The translations under genes and the position numbers were made by a program. Under the pieces are notes generated by a model. That model made no database searches, was not told where the DNA came from, and saw only the letters and a list, made by a program, of their open reading frames with translations. Below are positions 9,080 through 16,736 of a DNA stretch of 45,443 nucleotides, piece by piece. Location of the stretch: contig CAKZMG010000337.1 in NCBI GenBank assembly GCA_937128235.1, positions 1-45,443 on the forward strand, given 5' to 3'. Source of the stretch: an uncultured Verrucomicrobiales bacterium (GTDB taxonomy: Bacteria; Verrucomicrobiota; Verrucomicrobiia; Verrucomicrobiales; Akkermansiaceae). How positions within the stretch are numbered: position 1 is the stretch's first letter; the number at the start of each line of letters is the position of its first letter.

Positions 9080-10507
9080 ATGAAAACACTACTTAGCATT
9101 ATCATTCTGTCGTTATTTCACTCAGCAGTTTCTGCGAGCAGCTATGCCATCGTTGTTAGAGACGCTGTTTATGCTGATGCGGATTGGCAAAAAGTCTGTT
9201 CCGCGCTCCAGAAAAAGCACACTGGTGCTGTGGTTTTAAAATGGAAAGATGACCTAGAGGAGACTCTCCCTGAGCTGAAGAAATTGCATCCTGCTCACAC
9301 ATGCTTCGTTGCTCCGTGTGATCAAGTTGGACCCAAAGTTGTGGCGGAGATTCATCGGCTCACGCGTCAGTATGATGATGACATTTACACGGACACGCGC
9401 TGGGGAATACTCACTGGTTACGATGCCAATGCCGCGCTTGCTACAGCTGAATTTAATCAACCAATCGTAGTGAAAAAAGTAAGCTCTGGCACAGAGATCG
9501 CTATGGAAATGGTGGAAGAAGGCATCGCTTATGATGAACTGGTGAAGAACAAAGTGGTGAAGAAAATGGATGGTGCAAAAGAGCCAGTTCAGAGTGAAGG
9601 TCCCACAGACACTACGCAGTTATTGGCTGAGACTCTAACAGATTGGAAATCTGATCTATTTATCACCTCTGGTCATGGATATGAGCAAGGCTGGCAGATT
9701 GGTTTTAGTTATAAAAATGGCTACTTCCGCTCAAGTGATGGTAAGCTCATGGGAGAAAAAATAGGTGGTGAGAAATTTCCGTTTAGCTCAGATCATCCCC
9801 GCGTTTATCTTCCCATCGGAAATTGCTTAGTAGGATGCATCAAAAACAAAAATGCCTATGCTCTAGCGATGATGAAGAGCGGAGGAGTCAAGGGAATGAT
9901 CGGTTACACCGTGCCAACTTGGTATGGTTACGCAGGCTGGGGAATGTTAGATTATTATGTAGAGCAACCTGGACGCTACACGCTCAATGAAGCATTTCTC
10001 GCGAACCAACACGCGCTGGTTCACCGACTAGAAACATCATTTCCCGGCAGTATGAAGCATCATCCTGATCCAGGTAAGACTGTGCGCCCTGCAAAAGATT
10101 TAGTAGTGAAAAGCCCTGCTGGTCCTGGTCTAACAGATAATGTTAGAGATTTTCCAGGCCTGCTGCATGACCGTGATGTGCTCGCCTACTATGGCGATCC
10201 CGCGCTCAGCGCGCGCATGTCTCCACGCGTCTGTGCTTATGATCAGAAGTTAATCCAAGAAGGCGGTGTCTATACTTTTACTGTGACGGGGAACCGAGGG
10301 GAGAAGTCATTTGCTCCAGTGAATAGGAATGGATCACAGCGAGGAGGTCGCCCTATCTTACAGTTCTTGCCTGCCAGAGTAGCAGAGGTCGAAATCATAG
10401 AAGGAAAAGAACTGCATCCCGTGATCACGGATGATTTCATCCTCATCCCTAACCCAGGAAAGGGTGATAGGCTGACAGTGAAGTTCCGTGTCATTAGTTC
10501 AAAATAA
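9080..10507 (+). CDS. secreted candidate clan CD (gingipain/caspase-like) cysteine peptidase
   Basis: From the ATG at 9080 the protein has 475 residues and a clean signal peptide (MKTLLSIIILSLFHSAVSA). An upstream in-frame ATG at 9056 would spoil it. The middle holds the two blocks expected of a clan CD peptidase in the right order: a hydrophobic strand ending in His-Gly (DLFITSGHG, H199) and, about 50 residues later, a second strand ending in Cys (VYLPIGNC, C249). A Pro-rich region and a possible beta-sandwich tail (about 405-475) follow. This pattern is that of C25-type peptidases. The assignment is inferred from motif order, not full similarity. The gene follows menB by 37 bases but is unlikely to be linked to it in function. 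Confidence 0.55.
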   Translation: MKTLLSIIILSLFHSAVSASSYAIVVRDAVYADADWQKVCSALQKKHTGAVVLKWKDDLEETLPELKKLHPAHTCFVAPCDQVGPKVVAEIHRLTRQYDDDIYTDTRWGILTGYDANAALATAEFNQPIVVKKVSSGTEIAMEMVEEGIAYDELVKNKVVKKMDGAKEPVQSEGPTDTTQLLAETLTDWKSDLFITSGHGYEQGWQIGFSYKNGYFRSSDGKLMGEKIGGEKFPFSSDHPRVYLPIGNCLVGCIKNKNAYALAMMKSGGVKGMIGYTVPTWYGYAGWGMLDYYVEQPGRYTLNEAFLANQHALVHRLETSFPGSMKHHPDPGKTVRPAKDLVVKSPAGPGLTDNVRDFPGLLHDRDVLAYYGDPALSARMSPRVCAYDQKLIQEGGVYTFTVTGNRGEKSFAPVNRNGSQRGGRPILQFLPARVAEVEIIEGKELHPVITDDFILIPNPGKGDRLTVKFRVISSK

Positions 10508-10516
10508 ATCACTTAC

Positions 10517-10545
10517 TTGACCGATTTCTTTTCAGGTTGTAGATG
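10517..10545 (+). promoter_or_regulatory. candidate promoter of the sialate esterase gene
   Basis: TTGACC (10517-10522) is followed 17 bases later by TAGATG (10540-10545), a weak -10. The surrounding block 10512-10536 is 19/25 identical to 8184-8208 before menB. If used, transcription would begin near 10552, the second ATG, which would make the mRNA leaderless. Confidence 0.3.
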
Positions 10546-11997
10546 TTATCTATGACTATTTATTACAAATCCGCAGCCGTTTTTCTCGCAGGAACTTTTT
10601 CTTCATTAGCGGCTATTAGTGTGCCGGCATTCTTCTCAGATGGGATGGTGTTGCAGCGAGAGACTGGAGCTAAGATTTGGGGAACAGGTGATCCTAACAC
10701 GAGTGTGAAAGCGCAGTTCGCAGGTCAAAAACTTACCTCTAAGACTGATGCGGATGGTAAGTGGATGGTAGATTTCAAGGGTCTCAAGATGAGTAAGGCT
10801 GGTGCGGCTCTTCAGGTAAACATCGGTAAAGATACGCTCATCATCAAGGACGTAGTCGTAGGAGAAGTGTGGCTCGCCAGTGGGCAGTCTAACATGGAGT
10901 GGACGATGAGACGCACCTCAGGTGCTGAAGATGCCAAGACTGCTAAGGATGATCTCCTACGAATCTATGTCTCGGGTAACTCGACTGCCGCTAAACCACA
11001 AACAGATTTCAAAGGCAGCTGGAAAAAAACTGACCCAGCAAATACGCCAAACTTCACAGCTGTGGGTTATGAGTTTGCTAAGAATCTACGTGCGAAGTTA
11101 GATGTGCCAGTGGGTGTCATCGAGTGCTCATGGGGCGGTAAGCCGGTGGAGTCATTTGTCAGTGAGGAGGCTCTCAAGGTATTACCAGAAGCGAAGATAG
11201 TGCTAGATAAAAAGGCAAATCAGCTGAAGCGATGGAAGCAAATGTTAGAGAAAAATCCCAAGGCTAATCCTAAGCAAAATCCCGAGCTGAACCCGGGGAT
11301 GCATTCTACGATTTATAATGCGATGATCGCACCGCTTGCAGGATACGGAGCGCGTGGAGCGATCTGGTATCAGGGTGAGTCAAATGCGAGGGGAGGAACA
11401 GCAACCCATTATGGCGAACTCCTAAAGTGTTTGATCGATGACTGGAGAAAGAAGTGGGGGAGTGATTTATCATTTTATTATGTCCAGTTAGCGAATTTCG
11501 ATGGCAAAAATAATTTTCCTCACTGGGTGATGGTGCAGGATGAAATGCGTCGTCTGTTAGATGAGTCTCCAAAAGTTGGTATGGCAGTGATCAATGACAT
11601 TGGAGCTGCAAAAAATATTCACCCTAAGAATAAAAAAGATGTGGGAGCGAGACTAGCACGCTGGGCACTGAGTAAAGATTATGGTGTGAAGGATATGGTG
11701 ATTTCGGGACCACTTTACAAGAGCCATGAGATAAAAGGGGCAAACGTAGAGGTAAGTTTTTCTCATGCTGAGGGGCTAAAATCCCGTGCAGGTAATCCGC
11801 TAGGAGGATTCGAGGTCAGTGATGAATCAGGTAAATGGCACCCAGCAGAAGCAGTGGTCAAAGGTGATAAGATCATCGTGACGAGCAAAGCTGCGGCTCA
11901 TCCAAGCAACGTTCGTTATGCTTGGAAAAGTAATCCAACCAAAGCAAACCTAGTGAATAAAGCTGGTCTTCCGACTAGCTGTTTTGTGGGGAAGTAG
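10543..11997 (+). CDS. secreted sialate O-acetylesterase (SASA family)
   Basis: A hydrolase that removes O-acetyl groups from sialic acids or other acetylated glycans outside the cytoplasm. It has 484 residues with a signal peptide (about 1-24; ATG codons at 10543 and 10552 are both possible). The SGNH-type nucleophile is S116 in ASGQSNMEW. WYQGESN (275-281) and the His of NIHPKNKKDVG (H360) complete the usual family pattern. A beta-rich N-terminal domain (25-105) and C-terminal domain (390-484) flank it. Such enzymes are common in Verrucomicrobia that degrade mucins or algal glycans. No sialidase or glycan-uptake gene is adjacent. One copy of each dispersed word lies in the gene in addition to a second copy of the longer one. 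Confidence 0.88.
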   Translation: MLSMTIYYKSAAVFLAGTFSSLAAISVPAFFSDGMVLQRETGAKIWGTGDPNTSVKAQFAGQKLTSKTDADGKWMVDFKGLKMSKAGAALQVNIGKDTLIIKDVVVGEVWLASGQSNMEWTMRRTSGAEDAKTAKDDLLRIYVSGNSTAAKPQTDFKGSWKKTDPANTPNFTAVGYEFAKNLRAKLDVPVGVIECSWGGKPVESFVSEEALKVLPEAKIVLDKKANQLKRWKQMLEKNPKANPKQNPELNPGMHSTIYNAMIAPLAGYGARGAIWYQGESNARGGTATHYGELLKCLIDDWRKKWGSDLSFYYVQLANFDGKNNFPHWVMVQDEMRRLLDESPKVGMAVINDIGAAKNIHPKNKKDVGARLARWALSKDYGVKDMVISGPLYKSHEIKGANVEVSFSHAEGLKSRAGNPLGGFEVSDESGKWHPAEAVVKGDKIIVTSKAAAHPSNVRYAWKSNPTKANLVNKAGLPTSCFVGK

Positions 11998-12003
11998 GTT
12001 TTC

Positions 12004-12660
12004 TTATGACGTAATGAGTTTTCCATCAGCGATGTTGATGACTTGGTCAGCTTGATTGGCGTCTGCGTCTGCGTGGGTGACCATGATGACGGTGTTGCCT
12101 TGTTTGGCGTAGTCTTTGAAAAGGTTGATGAGAATCTCAGTGTTTTTGTTGTCGAGGTTGCCGGTGGGCTCGTCTGCTAGGAGGAGTTTTGGCTGGGAAA
12201 TGATGGCGCGTGCGAAGGCTACGCGTTGGCACTCGCCCGCGCTTAGTTTGGCGGGGTGGTGGCTGATGCGGTGCCCTAGTTCTAGCTGGTCGATGAGTGA
12301 TTTTGCTTCAGAGGCGTAGTGGTCTAGGGGTAAGTTTTTTGCGACGCTGGGAAGAGTGATGTTCTCTAACACATTGAGATAGGGGAGTAGGTGGAAGTTC
12401 TGAAAGATCATGCCGATGTTCTCTGCTCTGAGTACAGATCTCTCTGCTGGTGAAATTTCGTAGAGTGAGGTGCCGTCTATTTTCACACTGCCAGAGGTGG
12501 GTCTGACGAGTCCGGAGAGGGTGCTGAGTAAGGTGCTTTTACCTGAGCCGCTGGGACCTTGGAGGGCGATGAATTTTCCGGCTTCTATTTCTAGGGAAAC
12601 GTCATCGAGCGCGGTGACATTTCCTGGGTAAATCATGCTGAGGTTCTGGATGCTAATCAT
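12004..12660 (-). CDS. ABC transporter ATP-binding protein, LolD/MacB type
   Basis: A 218-residue ATPase of the MacB/LolD/FtsE group that powers extrusion or mechanotransmission by FtsX-like permeases. Walker A is GPSGSGKST at 35-43, the signature is LSAGE at 139-143 (Ala for the usual second Gly), Walker B is LLLADE at 159-164, and the D-loop begins GNLD. The switch His is in MVTHAD. Its start overlaps the end of the permease gene by 8 bases, so the two are coupled. The gene is last in a minus-strand cluster with two propeller proteins and an anchored envelope protein, which are the likeliest functional partners. Confidence 0.9.
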   Translation of the reverse strand: MISIQNLSMIYPGNVTALDDVSLEIEAGKFIALQGPSGSGKSTLLSTLSGLVRPTSGSVKIDGTSLYEISPAERSVLRAENIGMIFQNFHLLPYLNVLENITLPSVAKNLPLDHYASEAKSLIDQLELGHRISHHPAKLSAGECQRVAFARAIISQPKLLLADEPTGNLDNKNTEILINLFKDYAKQGNTVIMVTHADADANQADQVINIADGKLITS

Positions 12661-13948
12661 GTCTGAGGGTATTTAAAGGTTGCTGGCTGGTGACGCTGAG
12701 TGCGGGTAGCCATGTGGCGGTGAGTGCGATGAGCGGTGGCGCAAACGCCAAGATGATGAGCATTTGCTGATCTAGTTTAGTAAATGTGAGGCTAACGATA
12801 ATGGTGATAACAGCGGCGATGACTCCGATGATGAGCGCGCGGATGAGGAAGAGTGAGAGTACCTTGCTGGTCTTGGTGCCGAGTGCGCGGAGGATGCCTA
12901 CTTCTTCTTTGCGGTGTTTTACATTGAGAATGCAGAGAACTGTTAGAGTGATGAAGGCGATGATGAGGAGCAGTGGGATGAGGAATGTATTGAGTGATTC
13001 GAGGCTCTTTCTGGACTCCGCTCTGGTGGTCTGGATGGTCTGCATTTTCTCATTTCCCTGGGTGATGATTTGCGCCCGCATGGTGTCTGCGCGGGATGAA
13101 GTTTTGACTCTGGTTTCTGCGCGGGCGAGGGCTTTTGATCCTACTTCGATGATCTGGACATCTGGGATGATGGCTTCTAGTTCCTTGCGGATGGTGCCCA
13201 CGCGGTCTGCGCTGGCGCAGTTGCAGCCTAGGCATTTGATGGAGGAAATTTTGCCTTCTAGGTTGTAGAGCTTCTGCATTTCTGCGAGGTGGATCCAGGC
13301 GGTGCCATCGTCACGGAAGTCTCGGCTGGGGTACGTTTTTGCGACTTTGTAGCTAGTGCCGTTGATGGTGACGTCATCGCCCACTTTGATACCAAGTGGC
13401 TTGTGCAGGTCATAGCCTAGGAATACGGTGCCGGGTTCGAGCGGCTGCATGATGGGCTTCATGTGATTGCGATGTGCCATGGGGACTTGCCCGGCTACTC
13501 CTATGAGCATGATGTTGCGGTTCTGCTCTTTCCATTCTGTGCGGCGGGCGAGCTGCGGTAGGAGGTGATTGATGGTGACTACTTTGCTGTCTGCGAGCTT
13601 ATTTGCGTAGGCTTGGGGTAAGGTTTTGATGGAGTAGCCACGCTCTTTGATGGCTTCGATGGGTTCTTGATTTGAAAAAAGATAGACATTGAATCCGAGT
13701 CCTTTCATGGATTTTCGGATGTCGTTTTCTAGGTTTTTGAGAACGGTTTCTGTCTCGGTGTTGTGCTTGGTGAGTTGTTGTTTGACCTCGGTCTCATGGT
13801 TCTGAAGTGAGGCTGTGGTCTCTGCATCAAATTTATCTAACAGGCTGATGGAGTAAACGCTAAGGCAGAGAGTGAGCGCAATGGCGATGATGCTGAGGAT
13901 GAAGTTTCCTCTGCGGTGTTTGATTTCTCTCAGAATAAGATGGAGCAT
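12653..13948 (-). CDS. FtsX/MacB-like ABC transporter permease
   Basis: A 431-residue permease with the type VII ABC layout: one N-terminal helix (about 15-37), a large extracytoplasmic domain (40-320) and three C-terminal helices (about 321-342, 365-389, 395-418). The cytoplasmic coupling region RKEEVGILRALGTKTSKV (about 347-363) is the FtsX-family signature. The extracytoplasmic part includes a MacB_PCD-like core, a Gln/Thr/Glu-rich probable coiled coil (45-80) and an unusual cysteine cluster, C239-x2-C242-x-C244. The gene overlaps the ATPase gene. Upstream lies a protein with a comparable cysteine cluster, so metal or disulfide chemistry may be involved. Confidence 0.85.
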   Translation of the reverse strand: MLHLILREIKHRRGNFILSIIAIALTLCLSVYSISLLDKFDAETTASLQNHETEVKQQLTKHNTETETVLKNLENDIRKSMKGLGFNVYLFSNQEPIEAIKERGYSIKTLPQAYANKLADSKVVTINHLLPQLARRTEWKEQNRNIMLIGVAGQVPMAHRNHMKPIMQPLEPGTVFLGYDLHKPLGIKVGDDVTINGTSYKVAKTYPSRDFRDDGTAWIHLAEMQKLYNLEGKISSIKCLGCNCASADRVGTIRKELEAIIPDVQIIEVGSKALARAETRVKTSSRADTMRAQIITQGNEKMQTIQTTRAESRKSLESLNTFLIPLLLIIAFITLTVLCILNVKHRKEEVGILRALGTKTSKVLSLFLIRALIIGVIAAVITIIVSLTFTKLDQQMLIILAFAPPLIALTATWLPALSVTSQQPLNTLRHD

Positions 13949-13986
13949 GCTTTGGATTGAAGATTTTGGATTGAAGGTGGGGGATT

Positions 13987-15105
13987 TTAGCGGAGTTGAG
14001 ATTTTTTGTAGATGAGGAATGAGCCGATGATGATGCCTATTCCTACCAGACCTGCGAAGATCTTAGCGGAGAATATGAGAGCATCTATTTTTTGTCTTTC
14101 TTGTTGTGGGAGAGAGTGAACGATCTCAGTGTCTGTCGTTGCAATGGGCTTGGCAGTGATGAAGTCTCCAGCTCCAGTGAGCTCTGGGATGGCTTTTTCG
14201 ATGATGGCGGAGGAGTTGATCAGGTGCTCGTCCCAGTTGCTGTTGATAAGGAGGTCAAAGCCTGGGTTCTCGTCTTTCACGCTGCAGGCGCAGGCGTTGC
14301 AGAGGTATTGGCATTTCTCCATGATGAGTGCCTCGGTGAGCTTACTGGCTGGCATAAGAGCTAGACAGCGACCTCTGCCAAAGACGGGCGCGATGAGTGA
14401 TTTGCTTGTCTCGGGGAGTTGGTCGATGGTGTTGCCATTGAGTAGAATGCGGATGAAGTCTTGCTCGGCAGGATCTGCGGGGTCTAGGGTGACGATGCTG
14501 AAGGCGATTTTGAGTGGGATTTTTGAGCGCAGGACGTCATCGAAGTCGATGTCGCCTTTGGCTTGTGCTTCTGCTACTTCGTCTGGATTGATGACGCCTT
14601 CTGGGAGCTCAATGGTTTCTTGAGCTTTGGTGAGTGTGGACTCTAACAGTTTTCTGGTGCGCTCGTCTGTGGCTTTATTTCCTGAGAGGAGATGGATGAA
14701 TACAGCGGAGTCGCCAGCTAAGAGTTTTTCTTTGATTGCGGTGCGAACGGGAGAGTCTGTTAGAGACTTCCAGGATTTCTCAGTGGTTTTCTGGATGAGA
14801 ACTGGTTGCTCAAGATTGACTGAGTCTGGAGCAGTGAGGATGTGAGATGGATATTCAGTGACTTGATCTAGCCCTACGATAGACCATTGCTGTGCATCTG
14901 TTAGATTTTTTGCATCAAAGTATTCTGTGCTAATGTTGGCGTGTTTCTGCTCAGGTAGTTTGACGAAGGAGTCTTTGTGGAGGACTTGGAGGCGGTATTT
15001 GTCTGCCTGCCATCGTTCAAGGGCGTAGCGGAACACGGGCACCTGACACGCGAGTGTGCTGGCGGTGGTGGCTGCTAGAAACCAGATTGTTAGAGATTTC
15101 CACAT
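13987..15105 (-). CDS. membrane-anchored envelope protein with VPVFRYALERW motif
   Basis: A 372-residue protein with an N-terminal signal that ends at or just before C20 (possibly a lipoprotein, although the lipobox is imperfect), followed at once by CQVPVFRYALERW. I associate this opening with uncharacterised planctomycete and verrucomicrobial proteins encoded beside ABC transporters. A helix near 343-366 with a short basic tail anchors the C-terminus, so most of the protein should be outside the cytoplasm. A cysteine cluster (C265, C269, C272, C274; also C247) lies before the anchor and could bind metal. The gene sits 38 bases upstream of the permease and 45 bases downstream of a propeller gene, all on one strand. 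Function unknown. Confidence 0.65.
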   Translation of the reverse strand: MWKSLTIWFLAATTASTLACQVPVFRYALERWQADKYRLQVLHKDSFVKLPEQKHANISTEYFDAKNLTDAQQWSIVGLDQVTEYPSHILTAPDSVNLEQPVLIQKTTEKSWKSLTDSPVRTAIKEKLLAGDSAVFIHLLSGNKATDERTRKLLESTLTKAQETIELPEGVINPDEVAEAQAKGDIDFDDVLRSKIPLKIAFSIVTLDPADPAEQDFIRILLNGNTIDQLPETSKSLIAPVFGRGRCLALMPASKLTEALIMEKCQYLCNACACSVKDENPGFDLLINSNWDEHLINSSAIIEKAIPELTGAGDFITAKPIATTDTEIVHSLPQQERQKIDALIFSAKIFAGLVGIGIIIGSFLIYKKSQLR

Positions 15106-15150
15106 GGTTGATTAGGTGTTGATGGACAGAGACAGGATGTCTCTGGCACT

Positions 15151-16542
15151 TTATTTAGTGAAGCTGATGATTTCTCCTTTGTTGGTGGAGACGATGAGGT
15201 GTCCGTTTGAGACGGAGAGTCCGTGGGCGGTGCCGTCGATTTTTGTTTCCCAGAGCTTTTTGCCATCAGTGGCATCATAGATGATTATTTTTTGATGGTA
15301 GCCGCAGATGAGGTGATTGCCAGCAACAATAAGCTCGGCTGGGGAGGGGGCGTTGATTTCCCAGAGCCAGCTGTTTTTGATGTCTTCTTTACATTGAGCG
15401 AGTTCAGCTTTGAGTTCATCTAGTTTGGCTTTTTGTGCTGTGTTTGGTTTTTTGATGATGACGCTGAGCTGGGCTTTACGGTCTGAGTTTTTGGAGAATT
15501 GTGCGTGGTTGACGGCTTTTAGTTTGTTGCCACTTTGTAGGAAAATTTTGTTTTTGTGAGCGACTACTCGGTTGGTGTTATTGAATGCTGCTACGGATTT
15601 TCCGGCTGCATCGGTGAGTCCGATGTGGTCATCGGCTATTTTCTGGCTGGGTGGTCCAGCGATGAAGTAGTTGTCTTCTGTGAGGAGGCAGAAGGTGCCG
15701 CCAGCGTGCCCTATGGTGCCAATTTTCTTACCTGTCTTGGCATCAAATTTTAGTGCAGCTGCTCGTCCTTGTGGGATGAAGAGGTTGTCTCCGTCTGTGA
15801 GGATGGCACCTTGGAGCGTGGCACCAGTGGAGTTTTGATTATAGCCGCCAAGTGCACGTTCTATGCCTTCTGCTTTGGTTTGGTATCTGGCTCTGCCGTT
15901 GCTCTGGTTCACAGAAACGAGGTAGGAGTCCTTCCAGGGGAGGAGTGAGCCTGCGAAGATGGCTTGGTTGCCAATCAGGGTGACTCCGGTGCGGATGGGG
16001 TGGGTGGAGATGGTTTTTCCGTTGTTGAAGATGAGCCTTTCTGGGTTTTCTTTACTACTTTTTGGGATGGATGAGGTTTTCCAGATGAGCTTGCCGTCTG
16101 TGGAATTTAGCGCGTAGGCGAAGCCATCGTCTGAGCCGAAGAAGAGCTTATCACCTGCGATGCTGGGTGGGATGCGGACTGCGCTGTTGGTGAAGAAGGT
16201 CCAGGTTTCTTCACCTGAGGCGAGGTCTATACAGTGGACGGCGTTGTCTGCTGATGAGCCGTAGAAGACTTTATTGTTAGAGATGGTGGTGTAGTGGCAG
16301 GGGTCAAAATTTCTCATGGACTGGAGACCAGCATTGGCTGCGTATGCGTCCCATTTGGCTGGGCCAGTCCAAGCTTGCTGAGGTGCTCCGCCTTGGTGTG
16401 ACCAGGATTTCTTGAGTGGGAGTGTGAGGGTCTGGTCTGTGGAGCCACTGCGGCGATTGTCTGCACGGTAGGTGGGCCAGTCTGCTAGGGTGAGGGAGAC
16501 TGTGGAGATGAGAATGCTGAGTGCGGTGATGGTGTGTTTCAT
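15151..16542 (-). CDS. secreted PQQ-like beta-propeller protein
   Basis: A 463-residue protein with a signal peptide (MKHTITALSILISTVSLTLA) directly followed by DWPTYRADNRRSG, the usual opening of PVC quinoprotein-like propellers. Repeated blades of the type NNKVFYGSSADNAVHCIDLASGEETW run from about 85 to 460. A charged insert (about 365-392) interrupts the propeller late on. Blades of this type fold as in PQQ dehydrogenases or BamB. Cofactor binding cannot be judged from the sequence, and a structural or scaffold role is as likely as an enzyme. The gene is in line with the anchored protein and ABC transporter downstream. Confidence 0.8.
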   Translation of the reverse strand: MKHTITALSILISTVSLTLADWPTYRADNRRSGSTDQTLTLPLKKSWSHQGGAPQQAWTGPAKWDAYAANAGLQSMRNFDPCHYTTISNNKVFYGSSADNAVHCIDLASGEETWTFFTNSAVRIPPSIAGDKLFFGSDDGFAYALNSTDGKLIWKTSSIPKSSKENPERLIFNNGKTISTHPIRTGVTLIGNQAIFAGSLLPWKDSYLVSVNQSNGRARYQTKAEGIERALGGYNQNSTGATLQGAILTDGDNLFIPQGRAAALKFDAKTGKKIGTIGHAGGTFCLLTEDNYFIAGPPSQKIADDHIGLTDAAGKSVAAFNNTNRVVAHKNKIFLQSGNKLKAVNHAQFSKNSDRKAQLSVIIKKPNTAQKAKLDELKAELAQCKEDIKNSWLWEINAPSPAELIVAGNHLICGYHQKIIIYDATDGKKLWETKIDGTAHGLSVSNGHLIVSTNKGEIISFTK

Positions 16543-16591
16543 GGATGCTAAAAATTTTGACTTTAGAAAGGCTAAATGAGATTATGTAGTC

Positions 16592-16726
16592 ATGGATACG
16601 GTTAAGAAATTAGATGAAGCCCCTCTTGCTAAGACGGTGTATGTTGGTGATTTTCTGATGTTGGACGTTTCTTTGGATCGTGAAGTGGTGCGTGATGTGA
16701 TACGTGAGGAGCGTGATAGTAGATAA
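16592..16726 (+). CDS. possible small protein, 44 residues
   Basis: An ATG-started frame of 44 codons (MDTVKKLDEAPL..., ending ...REERDSR) lies alone on the plus strand in the gap between two minus-strand propeller genes and fills most of it. It is charged, with no membrane segment. The composition looks protein-like (amphipathic, Val/Asp/Arg-rich), but no family is recognised and the ribosome site is weak. It stops 10 bases short of the end of the convergent 912-residue gene. It could be a real small protein or a chance frame. Confidence 0.4.
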   Translation: MDTVKKLDEAPLAKTVYVGDFLMLDVSLDREVVRDVIREERDSR

Positions 16727-16736
16727 GAAAATGAGG

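Noticed and set aside
12004-13948. MacB macrolide efflux system
   Set aside because: ATPase and permease are separate, no MacA adaptor or TolC gene is present, and neighbours are propeller proteins. Only the transporter type is supported.
14092-14623. Long plus-strand frames opposite the anchored-protein gene
   Set aside because: These are shadows of the minus-strand gene with biased low-complexity translations (Ser/Met-rich), with no start signal or family match.
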